The position numbers and the translations under genes are program-made. The notes under the pieces are model-generated. The model did not search any database. It was not told where the DNA came from and saw only the letters and a program-made list of their open reading frames with translations. Shown here in pieces: positions 7,422 to 14,514 of a stretch of 17,419 bases of DNA. The first letter of the stretch is position 1; each line of letters begins with the position of its first letter. The stretch is from Flavisolibacter sp. (lineage in GTDB: Bacteria; Bacteroidota; Bacteroidia; Chitinophagales; Chitinophagaceae): the NCBI GenBank assembly GCA_013695175.1, contig JACDAZ010000438.1:1-17419 (forward strand), in the 5' to 3' direction.

Positions 7422-9173
7422 TTACACTAACATGGTCACAGGGTTTTCCATGTACTTCTTAAATGTTTGTAAGAAAGATGCACCTACTGCACCATCCACA
7501 CTTCTGTGGTCGCAACTCATTGTTATTTTCATAACATTACTTACTCCAAAACCTTCACCTTTTTTCACTACAACTTCTTTAATTCTGCCAACGGCCATAA
7601 TGGCACTGTCAGGTGGATTTATAATTGCAGTAAATTCATCTATATCCATCATTCCTAAGTTGGAAATAGTAAATGTGTTGCCACTGAATTCATTTGGCTG
7701 AAGTTTTTTATTACGTGCCCTCCCGGCCAGTTCTTTAGATTCTGTTGCTATTTGGCTCAAAGTTTTTTGATCGGCAAATTTTACAACAGGAACTATTAAT
7801 CCTTCATCTATTGCAACAGCTATCCCTATATTTATATGATTGTACTGACGAATAAAATCTCCCCCGTCCGAACCGGCACGGGCGGGCATCCATGAACTGT
7901 TTACAGCGGGATGTTTACGTAATGCCATGGCTGCAGCTTTTACAATCATATCATTGAATGATATTTTCACTTCACTTACCTCGTTCATCTGCGATCTTGC
8001 CTGCATGGACTGATCCATATTTATTTCCATGGTAAGGTAAAAATGAGGAGCAGAAAATTTACTTTCTCCAAGCCTTTTGGCAATTACCTTACGTATTTGC
8101 GAAACATTTTGATCTGTATATCCTTCTTCACCTTTTACAATTGGTTGGGTAGTTTGCGGTTTTTGATGTTCTTCCCCAGCTTTGGCAGGTTCGAATTTTT
8201 CAATATCATTTTTAATAATTCTGCCATTGTCTCCACTACCTTCTACCTGTGATATATCAATTCCTTTGTCTTGTGCTAATTTTTTGGCTAAAGGCGATGC
8301 TTTTACACGACCATCGTCCGATCCTTGTTTTTGTTCCTGTGGTTTTTCCCTGGCAGATTGTTTCTGCCCATTAGAGGATTGTTGTTTTTCTTCTTTCTGC
8401 TCAGGGGCAGCAGCTGTTTTATCTCCACCTTTTGAAGCAGCTATTATAGCTTTTACATCAATTTTACTTTCATCACCTATTATACATAGAAGGTCGTTAA
8501 CTGCAATTTTTTCACCTTCCTTAGCACCCTGGTGTAAAAGTTTTCCATTTTTATAGCTTTCCAATTCCATGGTTGCTTTGTCTGTTTCAATATCTGCAAG
8601 TACATCACCTTTCTTTACTTCATCTCCAACTTGTTTATGCCAGCCGGCTATTACGCCTTCAGTCATAGTATCACTTAGCCGTGGCATCAAAACCACTTCA
8701 TCCCTGTCTGCCGACAAAGCAGGCATTTTGCTGATATCTATATCACCACCTTTTGGCTTCGATTCTTTTGATTCTGCAGATTTTTTTACTTCTTTTGCTG
8801 ATTCTTTTTTAGGTGGAACATCGCCTTCTCCCTTAGCAATTTGTTCGTCTTCCTCAGTAACATTATCTTTTTCCATATCCGGTTTACCGGCATCACCAGT
8901 GGGTTTATTTTGAAGATGTTCTGAAATGTCTTCTCCTTCTTTTCCTATTATAGCCAACAGATCATTTACTTGTATAGTACCACCTTTTTCGGCTCCTAAA
9001 TGCAATAGAGTACCATCTTTATAACTTTCCAGTTCCATGGTGGCTTTATCAGTTTCAATATCTGCCAGCACATCACCTTTTTTTACTGCATCTCCAACAT
9101 TTTTATGCCATTCAGCTATAACACCTTCTGTCATGGTATCGCTAAGACGGGGCATCAGTATCACTTCGGCCAT
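7422..9173 (-). CDS. pdhC: Dihydrolipoamide acetyltransferase, E2 of pyruvate dehydrogenase
   Basis: E2 transfers the acetyl group from lipoamide to CoA and forms the core of the pyruvate dehydrogenase complex. The 583 residues hold, in order: lipoyl domain 1 (about 1-78, lipoylated K43), an acidic/Lys-rich linker, lipoyl domain 2 (about 159-234, K199), a second linker rich in Gln, Lys and Ala, the peripheral-subunit-binding domain (about 290-327, VKASPLAKKLA...GSGDNGRI) and the catalytic acyltransferase domain (about 355-583) with the active-site DHRSVDG (H556, D560). The two lipoyl domains agree at about 62 of 76 positions by hand count, but their codons differ widely. Two unusual peptides, MPALSADRD (150-158) and MPARAGSDGG (429-438), come from GC-rich DNA unlike the rest of the gene and look like in-frame insertions. 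No E1 or E3 gene is adjacent. An E2 for another 2-oxo acid is possible but less likely given the two lipoyl domains and the MPRLSDTMTEG opening. Confidence 0.9.
   Translation of the reverse strand: MAEVILMPRLSDTMTEGVIAEWHKNVGDAVKKGDVLADIETDKATMELESYKDGTLLHLGAEKGGTIQVNDLLAIIGKEGEDISEHLQNKPTGDAGKPDMEKDNVTEEDEQIAKGEGDVPPKKESAKEVKKSAESKESKPKGGDIDISKMPALSADRDEVVLMPRLSDTMTEGVIAGWHKQVGDEVKKGDVLADIETDKATMELESYKNGKLLHQGAKEGEKIAVNDLLCIIGDESKIDVKAIIAASKGGDKTAAAPEQKEEKQQSSNGQKQSAREKPQEQKQGSDDGRVKASPLAKKLAQDKGIDISQVEGSGDNGRIIKNDIEKFEPAKAGEEHQKPQTTQPIVKGEEGYTDQNVSQIRKVIAKRLGESKFSAPHFYLTMEINMDQSMQARSQMNEVSEVKISFNDMIVKAAAMALRKHPAVNSSWMPARAGSDGGDFIRQYNHINIGIAVAIDEGLIVPVVKFADQKTLSQIATESKELAGRARNKKLQPNEFSGNTFTISNLGMMDIDEFTAIINPPDSAIMAVGRIKEVVVKKGEGFGVSNVMKITMSCDHRSVDGAVGASFLQTFKKYMENPVTMLV
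7860..7889 (-). repeat. GC-rich palindromic mini-insert inside pdhC
   Basis: Thirty bases, much richer in G+C than the AT-rich surroundings, encode the ten residues MPARAGSDGG in the catalytic domain of E2, between NSSW and DFIRQYNHINIG. Related E2 proteins as I recall them pass directly from the Trp through a short Asp-containing turn to the NIG strand, so the peptide looks like an extra surface loop. On the plus strand, CCCGT pairs with ACGGG and CCG pairs with CGG around an AAC loop with one bulged C, giving a compact hairpin. The insert keeps the frame and contains no stop. That it is a mobile or dispersed mini-repeat is inference, because only this window is visible. Confidence 0.55.
8700..8726 (-). 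repeat. Possible second, diverged copy of the pdhC mini-insert
   Basis: Twenty-seven bases encode MPALSADRD in the linker just before lipoyl domain 2. On the coding strand the element opens ATGCCTGC and ends GACAGGGA, against ATGCCCGC and GACGGGGGA in the insert at 7860-7889; both have a CGG in the middle and preserve the frame. It has a small inverted repeat (TGTC GGCA GACA). The match is imperfect and short, and a linker tolerates many sequences, so relation to the first insert is only suggested. Confidence 0.35.
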
Positions 9174-9257
9174 TCTTATATCTGTTTTGAACTGCCGAAA
9201 TTAAAGCAAAAGAGGGAAATGAGCTTACAATAGAATTTGCAGTAATTTTTATAGAAT

Positions 9258-11042
9258 TTAATAATCCAATTCCAGCTTCAACCTATCCTTCAATTCTTTT
9301 ACCAGCGGAAATTGTTCAACCATTTTTTGATATTGTTCTTTTGAAGAAAGCGGGAGGTCCTTCATAAGTTTTGGTTGTTGAGACTCAACCAATACAATTT
9401 TAAATTTAAGTAATCTATTGTTCAACTCTTTTTGTAAAAATTCACAGGCTTTGTTACGTTCTAACTCAAGAAACTTTTGATTGATATTGTTGGTTACTAC
9501 AGCTTCAAAACAAGTGTTGTCAACAATTTTTAATTCTGCCATTTCAAAACTTTGCCAGGCGGAATTTTTACTTTTTTTTAAATGATCTATAAACTTCTTC
9601 CAGGCTTGATCTAAAGCTGTTGCTTCTAAGGTGAGTTGCTGACTATTTTCTGTGCCGTTTGTACTGCCTACTTTTTTACGAATAGCTTCTAATGCTGCAA
9701 TTTTTTTAGGAACAGAGTCTGGTTTGGCTGGTAACTTATCTCCCTGAACCATTACCCTGGGTTCTTCCTCTATAATAAGCTTTGTTTCTGAAATTTGTTT
9801 GGGATAAACAGATTTTTCTTTTGGTGGCAGGGAATCATTATTTGGTTTCGTTACTGCTATGGGCTGAATATTCCTAAATGCAACTGACCTCGTACTATCT
9901 ACCAGTTTTTTTTTATCTAATCCGGTGCCGCTATTTGCCAATTGTAATGCCTGCCCTAAATAACAAAGTTTAATAAGCGCCAGCTCTACATGCAAACGTT
10001 TATTCCTTGCTGTTTTAAAATTTATTTCGGCTTCATTTAAAATATTTAATGCACTAATTAAATAACCGGATTCAGTTCTTTGTGCTGTTTCTATATATCG
10101 TTTTTTAAAACTTTCTACAACTTCAAGAAGTCCTGCTACCCGTTCATCTTTACTTAATAATAGATTCCTGATAAATTCAGAAAAACCATTTAAAACCATG
10201 TCTCCTTCAAAACCTTTTTTATCTATATCATCATATAACAACATAGCTCCTGCCAGGTCCTGGTCCAACATGGAGTTAATCAACTTAAAATAATAATCGG
10301 CATCTAAGATGTTCAGGTGTTCAATAGTATTATCATAACTAACAAAACCATTTGTAAAACTTACTATTTTATCTAAAATGCTTAAAGCATCCCGCATACA
10401 ACCTTCGCTCTTTTGCGCAATCAGTTGTAAAGCAGTTTCATCAGCCTGAAATTCTTCTTTTTGTGCTATACCACCCAAATGATCGACTGTATCTTGTAAT
10501 GAAATACGTTTAAAGTCAAATATTTGACAGCGGCTTAAAATGGTTGGTAATATTTTATGTTTTTCTGTAGTTGCTAAAATAAAAATGGCATAGGGTGGTG
10601 GCTCTTCCAATGTTTTTAAGAATGCATTAAATGCTGCTGATGAAAGCATGTGAACTTCATCAATAATATATACTTTATATTTTCCTGCCTGTGGTGCAAA
10701 ACGAACCTGTTCTACCAAAGCACGTATATCATCAACAGAGTTGTTTGAAGCTGCATCAAGTTCATGAATATTCATGGATGTGCCCTGGTTAAAAGAAAGG
10801 CAGGACTGGCAACTATTACAGGCTTCGCCTTCAGAATTTTTATTTTCGCAATTGATGGTTTTGGCTAAAATGCGTGCACATGTAGTTTTACCTACACCTC
10901 TTGGTCCGCAAAAAAGGAAAGCATGTGCAAGATGCCCCGTTTTAATGGCGTTTTTTAAAGTAGTTGTAATATGATCCTGTCCCACAACTGTATCAAAAGT
11001 TTGGGGACGATATTTACGTGCTGAAACAATAAATCTTTCCAT
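9258..11042 (-). CDS. dnaX: DNA polymerase III subunit gamma/tau
   Basis: DnaX is the ATPase motor of the clamp loader, which places the beta sliding clamp on primed DNA, and the tau form links the polymerases. The N-terminal AAA+ core is complete: YRPQTFDTVVGQ near residue 11, Walker A GPRGVGKT (46-53), four zinc-binding Cys (65, 75, 78, 81), Walker B around D128-E129 with the following VH, and the SRC arginine-finger motif (170-172). Domain III, the oligomerisation collar, ends near residue 370. A Lys- and Pro-rich linker and a tau-type C-terminal domain (about 460-594) follow. Total length 594 is normal for tau. A run of nine A residues at codons 377-379 probably allows production of a short gamma-like form (see separate entry). 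It lies 84 bases upstream of pdhC on the same strand and 228 bases downstream of the GNAT-like gene's stop, so it may have its own promoter. Confidence 0.95.
   Translation of the reverse strand: MERFIVSARKYRPQTFDTVVGQDHITTTLKNAIKTGHLAHAFLFCGPRGVGKTTCARILAKTINCENKNSEGEACNSCQSCLSFNQGTSMNIHELDAASNNSVDDIRALVEQVRFAPQAGKYKVYIIDEVHMLSSAAFNAFLKTLEEPPPYAIFILATTEKHKILPTILSRCQIFDFKRISLQDTVDHLGGIAQKEEFQADETALQLIAQKSEGCMRDALSILDKIVSFTNGFVSYDNTIEHLNILDADYYFKLINSMLDQDLAGAMLLYDDIDKKGFEGDMVLNGFSEFIRNLLLSKDERVAGLLEVVESFKKRYIETAQRTESGYLISALNILNEAEINFKTARNKRLHVELALIKLCYLGQALQLANSGTGLDKKKLVDSTRSVAFRNIQPIAVTKPNNDSLPPKEKSVYPKQISETKLIIEEEPRVMVQGDKLPAKPDSVPKKIAALEAIRKKVGSTNGTENSQQLTLEATALDQAWKKFIDHLKKSKNSAWQSFEMAELKIVDNTCFEAVVTNNINQKFLELERNKACEFLQKELNNRLLKFKIVLVESQQPKLMKDLPLSSKEQYQKMVEQFPLVKELKDRLKLELDY
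9906..9914 (-). promoter_or_regulatory. A9 slippage site in dnaX, predicted to yield gamma-like product
   Basis: The coding strand carries nine consecutive A residues (AAA AAA AAA, Lys 377-379) immediately after domain III. If one extra A is read (-1 shift or an mRNA with ten A), the frame continues K-K-K-T-G-R and stops at TAG, giving about 382 residues. If one A is lost (+1 shift or eight A), it continues K-K-N-W and stops at TAG, giving about 380 residues. Both products would contain the whole ATPase and collar but no tau domain. Thermus thermophilus dnaX is known to make gamma by transcriptional slippage on a nine-A run. That slippage occurs here is inference. I found no convincing downstream stem-loop. 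Confidence 0.6.
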
Positions 11043-11270
11043 ATCAGGTGGTGATGCTAAGGTAAAGGAATGCTGATAACCTTCGAAAATTAAAAATGCA
11101 CAGTGATGAAAAAATGTTTGTAAATCTTTTATTATAAATGATTAGTACCTGCTGCTATTGAAGCTTGCTCAAGAGATATCTATCAAAAGGCTTGCTCCTG
11201 GGTTCTTTAATAATCTTAAATAGAAAATAGGTTGAGTAATTAAAATAATCATTGAAACAAAATCCGTGGC

Positions 11271-12446
11271 CTATAAAATGGGGTGTCTTTTAAATTCTTT
11301 AGTTATGTCGAACAAATAGCGGTAGGTGGAAAGCACCCGGCTTTGAAAAGTATCGCTTAAGCTTTGAGCTATGTTCAGCATTTTTGGATTAAAATCTCCT
11401 ATCCACTGCATTTCATATTCTGAATAATGAATATCAGGCTGCTGAACAACTTTAGCTGTTTCAACAATAATATAAGCATCTACACCTTTTCCCTGGAATT
11501 GGGGAACAATGCCAAATACAATTCCGATAAATTTTTTACAGGGCTTTGTTTTTTTAATCCATAAAAATTTCAGTTTATGAAAAAGATCAAATTGCCCGTT
11601 TAAATATTTAAACCACTGATTTAGATCGGGCATATTAACGTATAAGGCAATGGGCTCATTATTATAATATGCAAACCAGATTATTTTTTCATCCATTACA
11701 GGCTTCATTTTTTTAAACATCAACAAAACCTGTTCTTTTTTTAATTCTTTTAAACCACCATGACCGCCCCACGCTTCATTATAAACTTTAGTAAAATCAA
11801 GAGCGTATTTTTCCAATTGATCTTTTTTTATATGGCTGGCACTATATGCAGAGTCAGCAGCACAATTGGCATGTCGTTCAAATAATTTTGGATGCAATTT
11901 TTGTAATGGATGCATTCCAAAACATATCTGGTTAAAAAAAACCTGGAAACCATAATTTTCAAAAAGCTCACGGTAGTAAGGAGGATTATAATTCATACAA
12001 TAACCCGGTTCCTGGTATCCTTTTACAACCAATCCCCACCATCGGTCTCTTTCTCCAAAATTTATTGGACCATCCATGGCTTGCATGCCTTGCTGTATCA
12101 ACCAATGTTTGGCTACATTAAATAAAATATCAGCAGCTGTTTGGTCTTGTATACAATCAAAAAATCCAATACCGCCTACAGGTACATCGTCACCTTTGTT
12201 TTTGTATTTTTTATTTATGAAAGCTGCAATTCTGCCAACCAATTCATTCTTATCATTTTTTAATACCCACCGAATTACTTTTCCAGACCTGAATGCTTTG
12301 TTTTTTTTATCATCAAAAACCTCGTTCACATCTTTATCAAGCGGGCGAATATAATTGGGAACATTTTTATTGATTTCTACATTGGCAGCAATGAATGCTT
12401 TGGCTTCTTTTGGCCCCCTGACTTCTATAAGCTGAAAATTGCTCAT
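11271..12446 (-). CDS. Conserved GNAT-like (YghO-type) protein of unknown substrate
   Basis: The 391-residue product has no signal peptide or membrane segment and should be cytoplasmic. The middle contains a conserved-looking block at about 125-167 (DGPINFGERDRWWGLVVKGY, then NPPYYRELFENYGF). This pattern, a DGP strand followed by a GF/GY turn and an NPPYY...YGF helix, resembles the YghO-type branch of GNAT-fold acyltransferases. The N-terminal part (about 55-95) looks like a GNAT beta-meander (WVLKNDKNELVGRIAAF), and the C-terminal part (about 250-370) may be a second GNAT-like half. No substrate can be named. It is flanked by the terminator of an L,D-transpeptidase upstream and by 228 bases without an evident gene downstream (11043-11270), so it may be a single-gene unit. 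The gene call is firm; the fold is inferred from motif resemblance only. Confidence 0.72.
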   Translation of the reverse strand: MSNFQLIEVRGPKEAKAFIAANVEINKNVPNYIRPLDKDVNEVFDDKKNKAFRSGKVIRWVLKNDKNELVGRIAAFINKKYKNKGDDVPVGGIGFFDCIQDQTAADILFNVAKHWLIQQGMQAMDGPINFGERDRWWGLVVKGYQEPGYCMNYNPPYYRELFENYGFQVFFNQICFGMHPLQKLHPKLFERHANCAADSAYSASHIKKDQLEKYALDFTKVYNEAWGGHGGLKELKKEQVLLMFKKMKPVMDEKIIWFAYYNNEPIALYVNMPDLNQWFKYLNGQFDLFHKLKFLWIKKTKPCKKFIGIVFGIVPQFQGKGVDAYIIVETAKVVQQPDIHYSEYEMQWIGDFNPKMLNIAQSLSDTFQSRVLSTYRYLFDITKEFKRHPIL

Positions 12447-12493
12447 TCCACAAACCTATGAAAAACATTTATTGAATGATAGTTGCAGAAATG

Positions 12494-12519
12494 AAAAAGC
12501 CTGGTGATGAACCAGGCTT
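12494..12519 (-). terminator. Intrinsic terminator of the first L,D-transpeptidase gene
   Basis: Read on the minus strand, AAGCCTGGT and ACCAGGCTT form a perfect 9-bp stem around the loop TCATC, followed directly by a short T tract (TTTTTC, shared in part with the stem). The hairpin begins four bases after the stop of the L,D-transpeptidase gene at 12524. This is the clearest factor-independent terminator in the window and isolates that gene from the GNAT-like gene downstream. Confidence 0.85.
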
Positions 12520-12523
12520 CATA

Positions 12524-14161
12524 TTATAAAGTATTTACAAACATTTTTTTTGATAATTTTTCATCATGCTTGTATATATCATCTCTAAAGTTTAATAGCC
12601 CGTTATCATCAACCCATGAGGTATAGTAGGTTATAAAAACAGGAACGGGATCTTTTAGTTTTACATATTTTTCAGAACCTTCATTCATAGCAACATTTAT
12701 TTTTTCTGCACTCCATTCCGGGTTGTCTTTTAGTAGATATTGTGCCATCCTGAAAGGGTCCTGCAACCTGATACACCCATGGCTGAATGCTCTTTTATCA
12801 CGGTCAAACAAACTTTTAGAAGGGGTATCATGAAAATAAATATTGAAACTATTAGGAAATAAAAATTTTACTTTACCCAAAGCATTACCTGTACCCGGTT
12901 TTTGACGTATAGTTGGTAATTCACCATTGCTATTAACAATTTCCATATTTTGATTGTCTAAGTAATTCGGATTCCTGTCCACAGCCGGTAGAATCTCACT
13001 TTTCACAATGCTGGGTGGCACATTCCAATAGGGACTAAAAACAATCTGGTTCAGATCGCCGGTAAACATTACCGTATTATGTCCTTCTTTTCCAACTACT
13101 ACCACCATATCCCACACTCGTTTGTTGCCTTCATACATATGCAACATGAACTCAGGAATATTTACAAGAATTAATTTATCAGATTTTGGCTCATTAGGCA
13201 TCCAGCGCATGCGTTCCATATTCATTACAATCTGCTGCAGTCTTTTTGAGGCAGGTACATTCATTTCTTTTATTAATGTAGCTGAAACAGTTCCATCGGG
13301 TTTATAACCATGACGCTGTTGAAAATTTTTAACAGCCATCTCAAGTGTATCGGTATAAACCTGTGTGGTATCACCAGCAGGCATGTCACCTGTTATTTGC
13401 AATCTTCTTTTTATTTGAGCAATAACAGGGGAAGAACTGCCTTTTTTTATGGCTTTAGTTTCTTCAATAGTTGGCCATCCGCCTTGCTTTGTAATTTCCA
13501 AATATTTGCCCATTTCTGTTTTTAAAGCACCATATCGTTCATGAACATTTTCAAAATATTTATCATCATTATGTTTCTTATTTAAAAGAGAATCTACCAA
13601 ATACATAGCATCTTCCCTTTTCCTGGGAACAAATCGTTCCATTTCTTTACGCTTTACATAACCTTTTTCAAAGTTATTCAGCATATAATGAATGAAATGA
13701 TGCGTAAGCTTAAGTTCGGTGTTCAATGAATTTTTATCTGAAGCAGAAACCGATAAATTTTCCACAGCTATAAGCCTGTCCATGGTGCTCTGCAGCTTTT
13801 TATCTTTTAAAGTACTATCATTATTATAGGAAGTAACATAATTATGGAGATTCCAAAATCCCCTGGCTTGTTCTGTTAAACCATTGCTGGTGAACCAGGC
13901 ATACTGATAGTTTCTTGCATTATAAAAACTACGCATACGGCGGGTAACAGAATCATTTAATTGGTTGTCTGCAATAAATTTTTCGATGGCAGAACTGTCA
14001 AAAAATAAATCAGAATAGGAATTAGCAGCAGTAATACTTATATCACGCTTACTAATTTTCTTTTCACTTTCTGCTTTTTCGCTTTTTGCACTAAAAATAC
14101 TTTCGCTATCACAGGAGGTAAGGAAAAAAATGAAACTCAGGTAAATAAAGAAATTTTTCAT
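12524..14161 (-). CDS. L,D-transpeptidase lipoprotein (YcbB/LdtD-like), copy 1
   Basis: This enzyme is expected to form 3-3 cross-links in peptidoglycan by attacking the L,D bond of stem peptides with a Cys, or otherwise to remodel the wall in the periplasm. The 545-residue product begins with a lipoprotein signal peptide (lipobox LTSC, C17). It has an N-terminal scaffold domain like YcbB (about 50-235), a peptidoglycan-binding domain 1 (about 243-300, ending KNFQQRHGYKPDGTVSATL) and a YkuD catalytic domain (about 328-485). Catalytic residues are visible: H444 in YFHDTP and C463 in SHGCIRL. It is closely similar to the gene at 14511-16118, strikingly so across the catalytic domain (for example VFSPYWNVP and FSHGCIRL in both), so the two are paralogues. 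Its terminator follows at once. The long span 14162-14510 separates the copies, so this gene probably has its own promoter. Confidence 0.92.
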   Translation of the reverse strand: MKNFFIYLSFIFFLTSCDSESIFSAKSEKAESEKKISKRDISITAANSYSDLFFDSSAIEKFIADNQLNDSVTRRMRSFYNARNYQYAWFTSNGLTEQARGFWNLHNYVTSYNNDSTLKDKKLQSTMDRLIAVENLSVSASDKNSLNTELKLTHHFIHYMLNNFEKGYVKRKEMERFVPRKREDAMYLVDSLLNKKHNDDKYFENVHERYGALKTEMGKYLEITKQGGWPTIEETKAIKKGSSSPVIAQIKRRLQITGDMPAGDTTQVYTDTLEMAVKNFQQRHGYKPDGTVSATLIKEMNVPASKRLQQIVMNMERMRWMPNEPKSDKLILVNIPEFMLHMYEGNKRVWDMVVVVGKEGHNTVMFTGDLNQIVFSPYWNVPPSIVKSEILPAVDRNPNYLDNQNMEIVNSNGELPTIRQKPGTGNALGKVKFLFPNSFNIYFHDTPSKSLFDRDKRAFSHGCIRLQDPFRMAQYLLKDNPEWSAEKINVAMNEGSEKYVKLKDPVPVFITYYTSWVDDNGLLNFRDDIYKHDEKLSKKMFVNTL

Positions 14162-14339
14162 ATGGATCAGTTTACAAAAGGTATGCCTTAGAAGTTTAAG
14201 ATGTTATTCTATACAAAATAGATGGCAGTATTAATTTTTTTTGTGAAATAATGTAGAAAACAAAGCAGCTCTTTATAGGAGCGGTTAATTTTTTTAAATT
14301 TTATAGTAAACGCTGCACAGGATTTGAATATTGCCTGAT
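14162..14339. other. Non-coding stretch upstream of L,D-transpeptidase copy 1
   Basis: I see no gene here. It must hold the promoter of the leftward L,D-transpeptidase gene, though no good TAnnTTTG box with a TTG at the right spacing is present. A short GCTC/GAGC hairpin near 14276-14295 is followed by a T-rich tract but is too weak to call a terminator. The uvsE relic begins at the right end. Confidence 0.5.
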
Positions 14340-14514
14340 ATGAATATTGGATATGCCTGTATCAATTTAAGTTTAGCTAAAAAAAGAATTTTCACCAGGC
14401 GATTGGGTGAACGATCCGATAAATACTTATGGAAAGGATGTTGATATTATGCTGGAAGTAAAAATGAAGGAAAAAGCTTTATTGCAATTCATAAATAGTT
14501 TTGAAAAACTTTAA
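14340..14514 (+). pseudogene. uvsE: Relic of UV-damage endonuclease gene (uvsE/uvdE), internal deletion
   Basis: Starting with the ATG at 14340, one frame reads MNIGYACINLSLAKKRIF, which is the typical opening of UvsE/UVDE, the endonuclease that nicks DNA next to UV photoproducts. In another frame, from about 14377, the reading DWVNDPINTYGKDVDIMLEVK continues with MKEKALLQF and stops at 14512-14514. This resembles the family C-terminus (the DVDIMLEAKxKxxALL block). The middle of the protein, roughly 250 residues with the metal ligands, is missing, and the two ends are out of frame, so no working enzyme can be made. The relic's stop shares the bases TTAA with the stop of the convergent L,D-transpeptidase gene. 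The identification rests on recognising two short ends. A chance resemblance is possible but unlikely, because both ends are in the right order, strand and terminal position. Confidence 0.7.

Noticed and set aside
8182..8913. Forward open frames opposite pdhC
   Set aside because: They are Ser/Pro/Phe-rich mirror frames of the Lys/Glu/Ala-rich E2 linkers and lipoyl domain, with no domain resemblance.
9572..9579. Second A run (eight A) in dnaX as a frameshift site
   Set aside because: Runs of eight are frequent in this AT-rich window. It lies inside the tau C-terminal domain, not at a domain border, and only one shifted frame stops at once.
11160..11200. Direct repeat GCTTGCTC at 11163 and 11190 in the gap between dnaX and the GNAT-like gene
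   Set aside because: It is only eight bases, occurs twice, and is not palindromic or linked to a promoter element; chance is sufficient.
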